53,026 nucleotides of DNA from Candidatus Agathobaculum pullistercoris (GTDB taxonomy: Bacteria; Bacillota; Clostridia; Oscillospirales; Butyricicoccaceae): assembly GCA_019114345.1 (NCBI GenBank), contig DXFS01000008.1, forward strand, positions 1-53,026, written 5' to 3'. The position numbers and the translations under genes were made by a program. The notes under the pieces were generated by a model that searched no databases, was not told where the DNA came from, and was given only the letters and a program-made list of their open reading frames with translations. Of this stretch, positions 42,045-51,394 are shown in pieces; position 1 is the stretch's first letter; every line of letters starts with the position of its first letter.

Positions 42045-43291
42045 TCCCGCACCTGTCCGTTTCCGTAGATGATAAATTTGGTAGTAGTCAGCGCGGTCAG
42101 CCCCATTGGCCCGCGCGCATGCAGCTTCTGGGTGGAGATACCGATTTCCGCGCCGAAGCCGAATTCAAACCCGTCAGTAAAGCGGGTGGAGGCGTTGACG
42201 TACACCGCTGCCGCATCCACCTCGTCCAAAAAACGCTGGGAGGATTCGTAATCCCGGGTGACGATGCACTCCGAGTGACCGGTGTTATAGGTATTGATGT
42301 GGCCGATCGCCTCGTCAAGCGAATCCACAACCTTGCATGAGATTTCGTATCCAAGGTATTCGCGGCCGTAGTCCTCTTCCGTTGCGGGGAGGATGGCGGA
42401 GCCGAGGATCTCCATCGTGCGCGGACAGCCGTGGATTTTGACACCGCTCGGCGCAAGGCCCGCCGCGGCCATGGGCAGGAACCGCGCAGCAACGTCTTTG
42501 TGCACCAGCAGGCTTTCCGCCGCATTGCACACGCTCGGGCGCTGGCACTTGGCGTTGACCAGGATACGCGCGGCCATGTCAAGGTCGGCGCTGGCATCCA
42601 CATACACATGGCAGTTGCCGGTTCCGGTCTCGATCACGGGAACGGTCGCATTCATAACCACCGACTGGATCAGACCTGCCCCGCCGCGCGGGATAAGCAC
42701 GTCCAGATAGCCGTTGAGCTTCATCATCTGGTTGGCGCTGTCGCGCGAGGTGTCCTCCACCAGGTTGATCGCGTTTTCCGGCAGGCCCTCCGCGGCGAGT
42801 GCCGCGCGCATGAGCTGCGTCAGGCACATGGAGGAATGGAACGCCTCCTTGCCGCCGCGCAGGATGCAGGCCGAGCCTGCTTTGAAGCAGAGCGCCGCGG
42901 CGTCGACCGTGACGTTGGGGCGCGCCTCGTAGATGATGCCGATCACGCCCATGGGCACGCGCTTCTGGCCGATGTTCAGCCCGTTCGGCGTCTTGCGCAT
43001 CCAGAGCACTTCGCCGACCGGGTCGGGAAGCGCCGCGACCTGCCGGCAGCCCTCCGCGATGCCGGCAATGCGTTTTTCGTCCAGCATCAGCCGGTCAATC
43101 AGGCCTTCGTTCAGGCCGCTGGCGCGGCCGTTTTCGATATCGATTCGGTTGGCCTCCATGATCTCGTCCGCATGCGCCACGAGCGCGTCCGCAATGGCGC
43201 GCAGGCCGCGGTTTTTATCGTTTGTGCCGAGCTTTGCGACCGCGTGCCTGACGCGGCGCGCGTCCCCGGCGATCTCCATCAGTTGCCGCAT
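42041..43291 (-). CDS. proA: Gamma-glutamyl phosphate reductase
   Basis: The 416-residue enzyme reduces glutamyl-5-phosphate to the semialdehyde in proline synthesis. It has the aldehyde dehydrogenase fold with IGIIYEARPNVTVDAAALC, RGGKEAFHS, PRGGAGLI and the catalytic Cys in CQRPSVCNAAE. The ATG at 43291 follows GAGGTG. It is the third gene of a proB-small membrane protein-proA-CYTH operon. Confidence 0.96.
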   Translation of the reverse strand: MRQLMEIAGDARRVRHAVAKLGTNDKNRGLRAIADALVAHADEIMEANRIDIENGRASGLNEGLIDRLMLDEKRIAGIAEGCRQVAALPDPVGEVLWMRKTPNGLNIGQKRVPMGVIGIIYEARPNVTVDAAALCFKAGSACILRGGKEAFHSSMCLTQLMRAALAAEGLPENAINLVEDTSRDSANQMMKLNGYLDVLIPRGGAGLIQSVVMNATVPVIETGTGNCHVYVDASADLDMAARILVNAKCQRPSVCNAAESLLVHKDVAARFLPMAAAGLAPSGVKIHGCPRTMEILGSAILPATEEDYGREYLGYEISCKVVDSLDEAIGHINTYNTGHSECIVTRDYESSQRFLDEVDAAAVYVNASTRFTDGFEFGFGAEIGISTQKLHARGPMGLTALTTTKFIIYGNGQVRE

Positions 43292-43322
43292 GGTTTCACC
43301 TCGTTTATCAGTTATCGGGCAC

Positions 43323-43475
43323 TCAGCCGAGCCACCCATGGTAATACGCCTGCACCCCAAGGAACGCGCCGACCGCCGCGCCGATCAGCGCTGCCACGAC
43401 CTGCGCTTTGGAAAAGATGCGCACCCGCCTGTCGCACAGGATGCCTATCATCTGATCGAATTGCTGCTTTGTCAT
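43323..43475 (-). CDS. 50-residue single-helix membrane protein between proB and proA
   Basis: The 50-residue product starts MTKQQFDQMIGILCDRRVRI and continues with one transmembrane helix (VVAALIGAAVGAFLGV) and a short outside tail. Its ATG is one base after the proB stop and is preceded by AGGAGGTCAGCTG, so it is real and coupled. I know no named family. Small proteins in this place may anchor or regulate the pathway enzymes; this is inference. Confidence 0.75.
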   Translation of the reverse strand: MTKQQFDQMIGILCDRRVRIFSKAQVVAALIGAAVGAFLGVQAYYHGWLG

Positions 43476-43476
43476 G

Positions 43477-44280
43477 TCAGCTGACCTCCTTTGCAAACAA
43501 CGTGCCGACGGATTTGCCGTCCACAATATCATACAGGATGCCTTCCTTGTCGCCGTTGGCCACCAGCATGGGGATGCCCGCGTCCATGCACAGCTCGGCG
43601 GCTGTGATCTTGGTCGCCATACCGCCTGTGCCGTGCGCCGATCCGGCGCCGCCCGCCATACGGCGGATCTTCGCGTCGATCTTGGTTACATGCCCGATCA
43701 GCTTGGCCTGCGGGTTTTTCCGCGGGTCGGAATCGTACAGCCCGTCGATATCCGAGAAGATGACGAGCAGGTCAGCGTCACACATGCGCGCAACGACAGC
43801 AGAAAGCGTGTCGTTATCGCCAAAATTCTCAATGTGCTTGAGTTCGGCGGTGGCGACCGTATCGTTTTCGTTGACGATCGGTACTGCGCCGGTACGCATC
43901 AGGGATGTGAAGGTGTTGTGGATGTTTTCGCGCTGGTCGTCATCGATGATATTTTCGCGCGTGAGCAGGATCTGGGCAACATTGATGCCGTATTCCAAAA
44001 ACATCTTGTCATATATATGCATCAGTTCACACTGGCCGACCGCGGCTGCAGCCTGCTTCATGGCAAGCTCCCTGGGGCGTTCGGCAAGCCCCATTTTGGC
44101 CGCTCCCACTGTGACAGCGCCTGAGGAAACCAGCACCATTTCAAATCCGCGGTTCTGCAGGTCGCTGATTGTGCGGACCAGCCGCTCGATGCGGCGGATA
44201 TTGAGCCTGCCATTGTCATATGTCAGCGTCGAGGTGCCAACCTTGACAACAATGCGGCGCACCTCGTTGATATTCAGCAT
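43477..44280 (-). CDS. proB: Glutamate 5-kinase
   Basis: The 267-residue protein phosphorylates glutamate as the first step of proline synthesis. It shows RRIVVKVGTSTLTYDNGRLN, LVSSGAVTVGAAKMGL, PIVNENDTVAT, FSDIDGLYDSDPR and GTGGMATKITAAE, the amino-acid kinase fold. The C-terminal PUA domain found in the E. coli enzyme is absent, as in many Firmicutes. The ATG follows GGAGGT. The ~100-base leader holds a GC-rich hairpin but no T-box motif. Confidence 0.96.
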   Translation of the reverse strand: MLNINEVRRIVVKVGTSTLTYDNGRLNIRRIERLVRTISDLQNRGFEMVLVSSGAVTVGAAKMGLAERPRELAMKQAAAAVGQCELMHIYDKMFLEYGINVAQILLTRENIIDDDQRENIHNTFTSLMRTGAVPIVNENDTVATAELKHIENFGDNDTLSAVVARMCDADLLVIFSDIDGLYDSDPRKNPQAKLIGHVTKIDAKIRRMAGGAGSAHGTGGMATKITAAELCMDAGIPMLVANGDKEGILYDIVDGKSVGTLFAKEVS

Positions 44281-44591
44281 AAGGGGGACCTCCGGAGTTT
44301 GGCCGGGGACCCGCCCCGGCAGGGATCACTGCGCCGCAGGCGGTGCAGGCGGGAGGGCGCAAAACGCCATTCTCCCAATGATATCTTATTTTAGCACAGC
44401 GCCGGGACGGGTACAAGGGAAACAAAAATCTTTTACAATTTATTCTCAGTGGGCCGTTTGTAGAAAAAAGCGGTTGCCTGTGTGCCAGATTTGCACATTT
44501 TTTTTGTTCCAAAAGGGGAACTGTTGTGATATACTATATTTTATCGAAATATGCCTTTTGAACGATTTTATGCGAAAGGAAGGGATTTGTC

Positions 44592-44903
44592 ATGGCAAAC
44601 CGCGTGACCATCCAGATCGCAGGCCAGCACTATACCATGCTGGCCGATGAAACCGTAGAATATATGAACGAGGTTGCAGAGCTGGCGCAGCAGACCATCG
44701 CGGCCTGCGGCGGATCGGCGGCGTTCGCCTCCACCCGCGCGCTCGCGCTGGCGACCGTCAACCTGGCGGACGAGTATATCAAGGCCAAGACAGCTGCCGA
44801 AGCTGCCGAGGCCAAGTGCCGCGCGCTTGAGGCGGAGAACACCGCCCTGCGCCAGCAGGTGAACCGAAACAATAACCACCATCCCGGAAACCGCCGCAAA
44901 TGA
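44592..44903 (+). CDS. zapA: Cell division protein ZapA
   Basis: The 103-residue protein begins ANRVTIQIAGQHYTMLADE and continues into a long coiled coil (KTAAEAAEAKCRALEAENTA), the ZapA pattern. ZapA crosslinks FtsZ filaments at the division site. AAAGGAAGGG precedes the ATG. Its stop overlaps the start of the U32 peptidase gene (ATGA). Confidence 0.9.
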   Translation: MANRVTIQIAGQHYTMLADETVEYMNEVAELAQQTIAACGGSAAFASTRALALATVNLADEYIKAKTAAEAAEAKCRALEAENTALRQQVNRNNNHHPGNRRK

Positions 44904-46933
44904 GCGAGATGATAGAACTTCTCGCTCCTGCCGGCTCGCCGGAAGGCGTGCGCGCTGCCGTGCAGTCGGGTGCGGGCGCGGTCTACATGGGCTTCGGCAC
45001 GTTCAACGCGCGCCGGAATGCGCAGGGCTTTTCACCGGACGAGATGGCGGACGCGATCGCCTACTGCCGGGCGCGCGGGGTCAAGACCAACATCACGCTC
45101 AATATCCTCGCGGGTGACCGCGAACTGGACGCGGCGTTGCGGGACGCGAAGTTTTTATATGAAGCGGGCGCGGACGCGCTGATCATTCAGGACCTGGGGC
45201 TTGCGCGGCTGATCCATGCGCACGCGCCGGATTTTGCGCTGCATGCGTCCACGCAGATGACCATCCACACGCTGGACGGCGCGCGCGAGGCGCGCGACAT
45301 CGGTTTTTCCCGCGTGGTGCTCAGCCGCGAATGCACGCGCGATGAGGTGCGCCTGATTACCAGTGAGGCGGGCGTAGAAACCGAGGTGTTCGTGCACGGC
45401 GCGCTGTGCATGTGCTACTCCGGTCAGTGCTACCTGTCTGCGGTGATCGGCCAGCGCTCGGGCAACCGCGGGCTGTGTGCGCAGCCATGCCGCCTGCCGT
45501 ATAACGGCGGCTACCCGCTTTCGCTCAAGGACTTAGCGCTCGCGGGCCATATCGCAGAGCTGGCTGCGCTCGGCGTGTCCTCGCTCAAGATCGAGGGGCG
45601 CATGAAGCGGCCGGAATACACTGCGATCGTCACGAAAATCTATGCCGATCTGCTGCGTGAGCGGCGCAGACCCACACCCGAGGAGCGCGACACGCTGCGG
45701 CGCGTGTTCTCGCGCGACGGTTTTACAGATGGGTATTACACCGGCAAAACCGGCGATAAGATGTTCGGCACCAAGACCGACATCCCGCTGCACGAGGTAC
45801 AGGCGCTGTACGACGAGGCCGCGCACCGCTTCGAACCCGGCAGGGAAGCGCCGCTCGTTCCGGTTTCCATGTGCTTTACCGCGCGGAAAGACACCGGCGC
45901 GGTACTCAGCGCGGACGGGGTTTCCGCGATGGCGCCGGTCGAGCAGGCGAAAACCCGCCCGACCACGCCCGAAATGGTGGAGAAGTCGCTCCGCAAGACG
46001 GGCGGAACGCCGTTTTATGTCAAAAACCTGCGCATCGAGCTGGAGGACGGCCTTGTCGTGCCGGCATCCGTGATGAACGGCATGCGGCGCGACGCGCTCG
46101 ATCTGCTGCTTGCCAAACGCGGTACGCCTCCATCCCGCGACTGGATGGAGGGGCCGCTGCTCGAGCGGGATGCAGAAAACGCCCCGCGCGAGGGCTTTTT
46201 GGGCTTTACCGCGTCCGTGCGTACCCGCGCGCAGGCGGACGCGCTGCGCGGGCTGGGACTCGAAACGGTCTATGTCCCGCTGGCGGTCGCGGCGCAGACC
46301 GGCCTGCCAGCTGTGCTGCCGCGCGTGTTTTCGGATAATGAGCAGCCCGAGATCGAGATGCAGCTGGGCGAGGCCATGAGCCGCGGCGCGAAAACCGTGC
46401 TCGCGGGCAACATTGGCCATATCGCGCTGGCGCGGCGGCTGGGCTTTGCCGTGCGCGGCGATTTCGGCCTGAACGCCTATAACAGCAAGACCCTGCACGC
46501 GCTCGCTGAGATGGGCGTACAGCGGCAGACGCTGTCGTTCGAGGCGCGGCTCGCGCAGGTGCGCGATATGAAAGGGCCGCTCGGAACCGAGCTGATCGTT
46601 TACGGCTATCTGCCGCTGATGATCTTTGAAAACTGCGCGATCCGCCGCCAGCACGGCGGCAAGTGCAGCTGCGAGGACGGCATCACCTATTTGACCGACC
46701 GGCGCGGCGAGCGCTTTGCGCTCCTGCCGGAGTACGGCTGCCGCAACACCCTGCTTAATAGCCGCCCGCTCTGTCTGCGCGAGGATTTCGCGCGGCTGGG
46801 CGTGCAGACGGCAAGGCTGCTGTTCACCACCGAAACGCCGGAGGAGTGTGCGCGCATCGCGCGCGCCTTTCTGGAAAATCTCCCCCTCGAAGGGGAATTT
46901 ACCAAAGGACTGTATAAAAGAGGGGTAGAGTAA
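44900..46933 (+). CDS. Peptidase U32 family protein (with DUF3656-type C-terminal half)
   Basis: The 677-residue protein has an N-terminal U32 domain: LLAPAGSPEGVRAAVQSGA, DALIIQDLGLARL, VHGALCMCYSGQCYLS and RGLCAQPCRLPY with conserved cysteines likely binding an Fe-S cluster. KIEGRMKRPEY closes this part. A second, C-terminal half carries CAIRRQHGGKCSCED. Relatives such as RlhA and TrhP hydroxylate rRNA or tRNA rather than cutting peptides, so an RNA-modifying role is likely. It is coupled to zapA. Confidence 0.9.
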   Translation: MSEMIELLAPAGSPEGVRAAVQSGAGAVYMGFGTFNARRNAQGFSPDEMADAIAYCRARGVKTNITLNILAGDRELDAALRDAKFLYEAGADALIIQDLGLARLIHAHAPDFALHASTQMTIHTLDGAREARDIGFSRVVLSRECTRDEVRLITSEAGVETEVFVHGALCMCYSGQCYLSAVIGQRSGNRGLCAQPCRLPYNGGYPLSLKDLALAGHIAELAALGVSSLKIEGRMKRPEYTAIVTKIYADLLRERRRPTPEERDTLRRVFSRDGFTDGYYTGKTGDKMFGTKTDIPLHEVQALYDEAAHRFEPGREAPLVPVSMCFTARKDTGAVLSADGVSAMAPVEQAKTRPTTPEMVEKSLRKTGGTPFYVKNLRIELEDGLVVPASVMNGMRRDALDLLLAKRGTPPSRDWMEGPLLERDAENAPREGFLGFTASVRTRAQADALRGLGLETVYVPLAVAAQTGLPAVLPRVFSDNEQPEIEMQLGEAMSRGAKTVLAGNIGHIALARRLGFAVRGDFGLNAYNSKTLHALAEMGVQRQTLSFEARLAQVRDMKGPLGTELIVYGYLPLMIFENCAIRRQHGGKCSCEDGITYLTDRRGERFALLPEYGCRNTLLNSRPLCLREDFARLGVQTARLLFTTETPEECARIARAFLENLPLEGEFTKGLYKRGVE

Positions 46934-46936
46934 GCC

Positions 46937-47500
46937 ATGTCAATCGTTCTGGCGTCCGGCTCGCCGCGCAGGCGCGAGCTGCTGGCGCTGATTACGGAAA
47001 ATTTTACGGTTTGTCCGGTGGATGCGGATGAAACGCTGCGTCCCGGCGCGCCGCTCGACGAAGAGGTTGTGCGGCTGAGCTGTCTCAAAGCGGAAGCCGC
47101 GCAGGCGCTGCATCCGGATGCGGTGTGCATCGGGTCGGATACCATGGTCACGATCGACGGCCTGCCGCTCGGAAAGCCGTCAGACGAGAAACAGGCGGCG
47201 GACATGCTGCACCGCCTGCGCGGGCGCACCCACGAAGTGCTGACTGGGCTTGCGGTACTGCCGCCGGCAGGGGAAGCGCGCACGCTGTGCACCCACACCC
47301 GCGTCACCTTCCGCGACTTTGCGGAGGACGAGCTTGCCGCCTATCTCGCCACGGGCGAGCCGCTCGACAAGGCGGGCGCTTACGGCATCCAGGGGCATGG
47401 CGCGCTGCTCATCCGCGGCATCGAGGGCGACTATTACAGCGTCATGGGCCTTCCGGTCGCGCCGCTGTATGAGATCCTGCGCAGGCTGGGTGCAGTGTGA
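46937..47500 (+). CDS. maf: Maf-family nucleoside triphosphate pyrophosphatase
   Basis: The 187-residue protein begins VLASGSPRRRELLALI, then CIGSDTMVTIDGLPLGKPSD, LRGRTHEVLTGLAV and GAYGIQGHGALLI, all Maf motifs. Maf enzymes remove non-canonical nucleotides such as dTTP/UTP analogues. It starts 3 bases after the U32 gene and precedes mreC, a common order in Firmicutes. Confidence 0.94.
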   Translation: MSIVLASGSPRRRELLALITENFTVCPVDADETLRPGAPLDEEVVRLSCLKAEAAQALHPDAVCIGSDTMVTIDGLPLGKPSDEKQAADMLHRLRGRTHEVLTGLAVLPPAGEARTLCTHTRVTFRDFAEDELAAYLATGEPLDKAGAYGIQGHGALLIRGIEGDYYSVMGLPVAPLYEILRRLGAV

Positions 47501-47606
47501 GTCGCGCCGCCCGGCAGCTGAACCATGAATATATCCGCGCTTTGCCCGGTGGATTGCCTGGCCGGGAGCGCGTTTCCGAAAGGATTTTGGAAGGGAGTTT
47601 TTGTTT

Positions 47607-48452
47607 TTGCGAAGACGGAACAGATTGGGCTCGCGCTTTTTCATCGGCGTGGCGGTCGTGATCGTGCTGTGCGTGCTTTCTGCGCTGTACAGCGGCGTGA
47701 CCGGTAACCCGTCGCCGGTTACGCGCATTGTGAGCTTTGTGACCACGCCGGTGCAGCGGGTGGCAACCGGCATCAGCAACTTTTTCAGCCACGGCCTCAG
47801 CTACTTTACCGATTTTGACGCCCTTCAGGCGGAAAACGAAGAGCTGAAACGCCAGATCCGCGAGATGGAGCAGACCGTGCGCGACGCCGAGCTGGCACTC
47901 GAGGAAAACGCGCAGCTGCGCCAGCAGGCGGGCCAGCCGGAACGGATGCGCGAGCTGACCACGATCAATGCCGAGGTCATTGCCCGAAACCCGGGCGACT
48001 GGGCGACCACGCTGACGCTGGATAAAGGCTCAAACCACGGCGTGGAGCTGGGCGACCTGGTCACCACGGTGGACGGCATGGCGGGCTACGTCAGTGAACT
48101 GTATTCCAACACCTGCGAGATCACGACCGTGATCGATGTGGAGATGCAGTGCGGCGCGCTGATCACCCGGACGCGCGAGACCGCGATCGCGGAGGGCGAC
48201 TACGACCTGATGGCGGACGGAAACCTGCGCCTGTCCTATCTGACCGAGGACACAAGCGTCGTTATCGGCGATACAGTCGAGACCTCAGGGCGCGGCGGTG
48301 TGTTCCCCAAGGGTGTTATGATCGGCACGGTCGAGAGCGTGCTGCCCGAGAGCAACGGCATCTCGTACTATGCGGTGATCCGGCCGTTTGTGGATGTGGA
48401 TACAATCTCAAGTGTATCTATCGTCACCGATTATACCGATACAACGGAGTGA
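47607..48452 (+). CDS. mreC: Rod shape-determining protein MreC
   Basis: The protein of about 281 residues has a basic N-terminus, one transmembrane helix (FIGVAVVIVLCVLSALY), a coiled coil (LQAENEELKRQIREMEQTV) and the beta-barrel domain with DWATTLTLDKGSNHGVELGD and TSGRGGVFPKGVMIGTV. MreC couples cytoskeletal MreB to cell-wall enzymes. I chose the TTG at 47607, 9 bases after AAGGGAG; the TTG at 47601 is too close. No mreB lies beside it. Confidence 0.92.
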   Translation: MRRRNRLGSRFFIGVAVVIVLCVLSALYSGVTGNPSPVTRIVSFVTTPVQRVATGISNFFSHGLSYFTDFDALQAENEELKRQIREMEQTVRDAELALEENAQLRQQAGQPERMRELTTINAEVIARNPGDWATTLTLDKGSNHGVELGDLVTTVDGMAGYVSELYSNTCEITTVIDVEMQCGALITRTRETAIAEGDYDLMADGNLRLSYLTEDTSVVIGDTVETSGRGGVFPKGVMIGTVESVLPESNGISYYAVIRPFVDVDTISSVSIVTDYTDTTE

Positions 48453-48456
48453 GACC

Positions 48457-48966
48457 ATGCAGAGAGAACGGATATCCATTCCTAAAAACGTACTGTACAT
48501 TGTGATGGCGCTGCTCCTCTACGTGCTGCAGAGCAGCTGGTTCGGCATGTGGTCGATACGCGGCTACCATCTGGACCTGCTGCCCGCGCTGGTGGCAGCG
48601 GCGGCGCTGCTGGACGGGCCGGCGGAGGGCGTGATCGTCGGCGTTGCGGTCGGACTGTTTTATGATCTTGGATTTGTCGGGATTGACGGCCTGTACCCGC
48701 TGTTTTTCATATTGTTCGGCCTGGTTGCGGGCGCGATGAGCCGGCTGACACTCAGCGGCACGTATATTTCCATGCTGCTGATGACGGCATTTGAGATGAT
48801 ACTGCTCGGCCTGATACGGTATTTTGTCTATCTGCTTCCGCAGGCGGGCGCATCGATTGGGCTTGTACTGCAGCAGATTATCGGCGGCACGCTGCTGACA
48901 TGCATATTCTGTTTTATCGTATATCTGCCCATGCGCAAGATTAGCCGCATTTTTGCCGACAGATAA
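48457..48966 (+). CDS. mreD: Rod shape-determining protein MreD
   Basis: The 169-residue integral membrane protein has about five helices and the MreD pattern LLYVLQSSWFGMW, GYHLDLLPALVAAAALLDGP and GLFYDLGFVGIDGLYPLFF. It starts 4 bases after mreC. It forms part of the elongation machinery with MreC and PBP2. Confidence 0.9.
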   Translation: MQRERISIPKNVLYIVMALLLYVLQSSWFGMWSIRGYHLDLLPALVAAAALLDGPAEGVIVGVAVGLFYDLGFVGIDGLYPLFFILFGLVAGAMSRLTLSGTYISMLLMTAFEMILLGLIRYFVYLLPQAGASIGLVLQQIIGGTLLTCIFCFIVYLPMRKISRIFADR

Positions 48967-48996
48967 CGTCTTTACCCCGGAAAAGAGGAACCCCTT

Positions 48997-51297
48997 ATGG
49001 TAAACAAAACACAACTGCTCCGCCGCCTGCTGGTGCTCGGCTGCCTGCTTCTGCTCTGCTTTGGCCTTGCAGGCGGACAGCTGGTGCAGCTGCAGCTGGT
49101 AAACGGCGAAAGTTATCTGCGCCGCTCAGCAGAGTTTCTGACCACGACCTCTACGGTTTCAGCAGCGCGCGGCGAGATTTTGGACCGTTACGGCCGTCCG
49201 CTGGTAACCAACCAGACCGGATTTTCGCTCGTCCTGATCTACGCCTCGTTCTGGGAGGATCAGCCTGACCGGTTCGAAAAGCTGCTCGATCTGGCGAACC
49301 GTGTCAAGGCGGACACAGGTACGGCCGCGGAGGATGGCAGCGAGGATACAGAAAGCAGCGGGACAGACAGCACGGATACGTCCGAAAATATGTCTTCGGA
49401 CAACGGTGCTGTGCTGAATGACGTTCTTCCGATTACGGATACCGCGCCGTACGAATATGTCGGCGAGGCTGGCAGCAGCAACCGCAACGCGCTTTCGGAG
49501 TATATCAGGCTCAGTGCAGAAACACTTGGGCTGGATGCCGTGCAGCAAGCGGTCAGCGCGGCTGAGTCTGCTAATGAGACAGACCCGCAGTATGACGAGG
49601 ATGGTAACGAGATCGACCAGGTGGACTTGATAGATGCCACAACGCTGGTCACTGCCACTGAATTTATCGATGCGATGCGCAGTTACCTGGAGGAAAATGC
49701 GGGTATGCCGGCCGGCCTTTCCGATGCGGATGTGCGTACGCTGGTCGGACTGTATTACAGCATGCGGCAGGTAGGCTTCGGCACCAGTACGACCTTTACG
49801 CTTGCGGACAACGTCTCAATGGATCTGATCGCGTACATCAAGGAGCACCATCAGGATTACGAGGGCGTAGACGTAGAGAGCGAAGCTGTGCGCCAGTACG
49901 ATACGACCTATGCGGCGCATCTGCTCGGCACGGTCGGCCCAATCTACGCTGAGGAATGGAACGGCACGCTGAGCGGCGGGCCTTACAGCGAAAAGGAAGG
50001 CTACAACATGAACGACACCATCGGCAAGTCCGGCCTGGAACTTGCGCTGGAGTCGTACCTGCATGGCACGGCCGGTTCGCGAACGGTGGAAACCGATCTG
50101 GGCAGCGGCTCGGTGCTTGAAGATGAGGCGGAGTCCAATGCGCCGCAGCCGGGTGACAACGTGATCACCACGATCGACCTGGAGCTGCAGCAGGTAGCGG
50201 AGGATTCGCTGGCAAATTACCTTGCCGGGTATGAACGCGGCGGAGCAGCGGTTGCGCTTGACCCGGATTCGGGCGAGGTGCTGGTCATGGCTTCTTATCC
50301 GTCCTATGATTTGGAGAATTATAACCGCGATTACAATGAACTGGAGGCCGACCCGCGCGATGTCCTGAACAACCGCGCGGTAGGCGGCCTGTATGCACCG
50401 GGCTCTACCTTCAAGGTGCTCAGCGCGATCGCAGCGCTTGAGGAGGGTGTGATCGACGCCAACACCACCTTTACCTGTACGGGCGTGTTTGAACTTGGAG
50501 GGCAGGAATTCAAATGTGAAAACCACGATACGCCCATGACCATGGACGTAACCAATGCGATCAAATATTCCTGTAACACGTTCTTTTATAATGTCGGCGT
50601 CCTCCTGACCGGAGAACGGCTTGAACAGTGGTGCGAGCGCTTTGGCCTGGGTGAGGCAACCGGCATCGAGTTCGGTGAAGCGACCGGACATGCGGCCGGC
50701 CCGACCTACCGCGAAATAATGCGGAAGGCTGATCCGAATCTGCGCGAGTGGCAGGGCGGCGACAATGTCAACGCCGCAATCGGCCAGTCGGATAACGCGT
50801 TCACCCCGCTGCAGCTGGCCAATTATATGGCGGCTGTCGTCAACGGCGGTACGCTGTACAAGCCGACACTGGTGCGGAGCATCAAGACCTATGACTACTC
50901 GGATACCGTGGAGGGAATCGAGGCGGAGGTGCTCGGGACGATCGAGATTTCGGATGCGACGCGCGAGCTCGTCATGCAGGGCATGAGCGAGGTTACCGCT
51001 GAGGGCGGTACCGCGGCGACCACGTTTGCGGATTATCCGATCAAGGTCGGCGGCAAGACCGGTTCAGCTGAGATGACCGAAAGGCGAGATGGAGTTGAAA
51101 TCAACTATACCAACGGCCTGTTTATCGCGTTTGCTCCGTTTGACGACCCGGAGATCGTGGTCTGCGTGGTCGGCGAAGGCGCGGGGCACGGCTCATCGGT
51201 CGCGCCGGTCGTGCGCGATATCCTGGATGCCTACTTCGCAGAGGAGGAGCCGGATACCGTCGGCACGGTACAGGAAGAAAATACAATGGTGCCCTGA
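48997..51297 (+). CDS. mrdA: Penicillin-binding protein 2 (elongation-type transpeptidase)
   Basis: The 766-residue class B PBP has a signal-anchor helix, a dimerisation/pedestal domain and a transpeptidase domain with SxxK at S470 (STFK), SxN at 525-527 (SCN) and KTG at 687-689. Two Ser/Thr/Asp/Glu-rich inserts (about residues 107-141 and 190-212) enlarge the pedestal, which makes it longer than most PBP2. It works with RodA in side-wall synthesis. Its place after mreCD supports this. Acidic inserts may reflect an extracellular contact; this is inference. Confidence 0.94.
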   Translation: MVNKTQLLRRLLVLGCLLLLCFGLAGGQLVQLQLVNGESYLRRSAEFLTTTSTVSAARGEILDRYGRPLVTNQTGFSLVLIYASFWEDQPDRFEKLLDLANRVKADTGTAAEDGSEDTESSGTDSTDTSENMSSDNGAVLNDVLPITDTAPYEYVGEAGSSNRNALSEYIRLSAETLGLDAVQQAVSAAESANETDPQYDEDGNEIDQVDLIDATTLVTATEFIDAMRSYLEENAGMPAGLSDADVRTLVGLYYSMRQVGFGTSTTFTLADNVSMDLIAYIKEHHQDYEGVDVESEAVRQYDTTYAAHLLGTVGPIYAEEWNGTLSGGPYSEKEGYNMNDTIGKSGLELALESYLHGTAGSRTVETDLGSGSVLEDEAESNAPQPGDNVITTIDLELQQVAEDSLANYLAGYERGGAAVALDPDSGEVLVMASYPSYDLENYNRDYNELEADPRDVLNNRAVGGLYAPGSTFKVLSAIAALEEGVIDANTTFTCTGVFELGGQEFKCENHDTPMTMDVTNAIKYSCNTFFYNVGVLLTGERLEQWCERFGLGEATGIEFGEATGHAAGPTYREIMRKADPNLREWQGGDNVNAAIGQSDNAFTPLQLANYMAAVVNGGTLYKPTLVRSIKTYDYSDTVEGIEAEVLGTIEISDATRELVMQGMSEVTAEGGTAATTFADYPIKVGGKTGSAEMTERRDGVEINYTNGLFIAFAPFDDPEIVVCVVGEGAGHGSSVAPVVRDILDAYFAEEEPDTVGTVQEENTMVP

Positions 51298-51333
51298 AAA
51301 ATTTTCACGGCGATAAAAAATTTGCTTAAATGC

Positions 51334-51362
51334 TTGTAAATTGACAGTTGGTAGGCTATAAT
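51334..51362 (+). promoter_or_regulatory. Promoter of minD
   Basis: TTGTAA (51334-51339) and TATAAT (51357-51362) are spaced by 17 bases, 33 bases before the minD start. A TTGACA at 51341 is only 10 bases from the -10 and cannot be its partner. Confidence 0.75.
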
Positions 51363-51394
51363 ACAATATATAAGTTTTTCATTTCGGAGGCAGT

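Noticed and set aside
42431..44650. 739-codon plus-strand frame opposite proA and proB
   Set aside because: It is a shadow frame. The proline genes on the other strand have all expected motifs and coupled starts.
51341..51346. Consensus TTGACA as the minD -35 box
   Set aside because: It is only 10 bases from the TATAAT. The TTGTAA at 51334 has the proper 17-base spacing.
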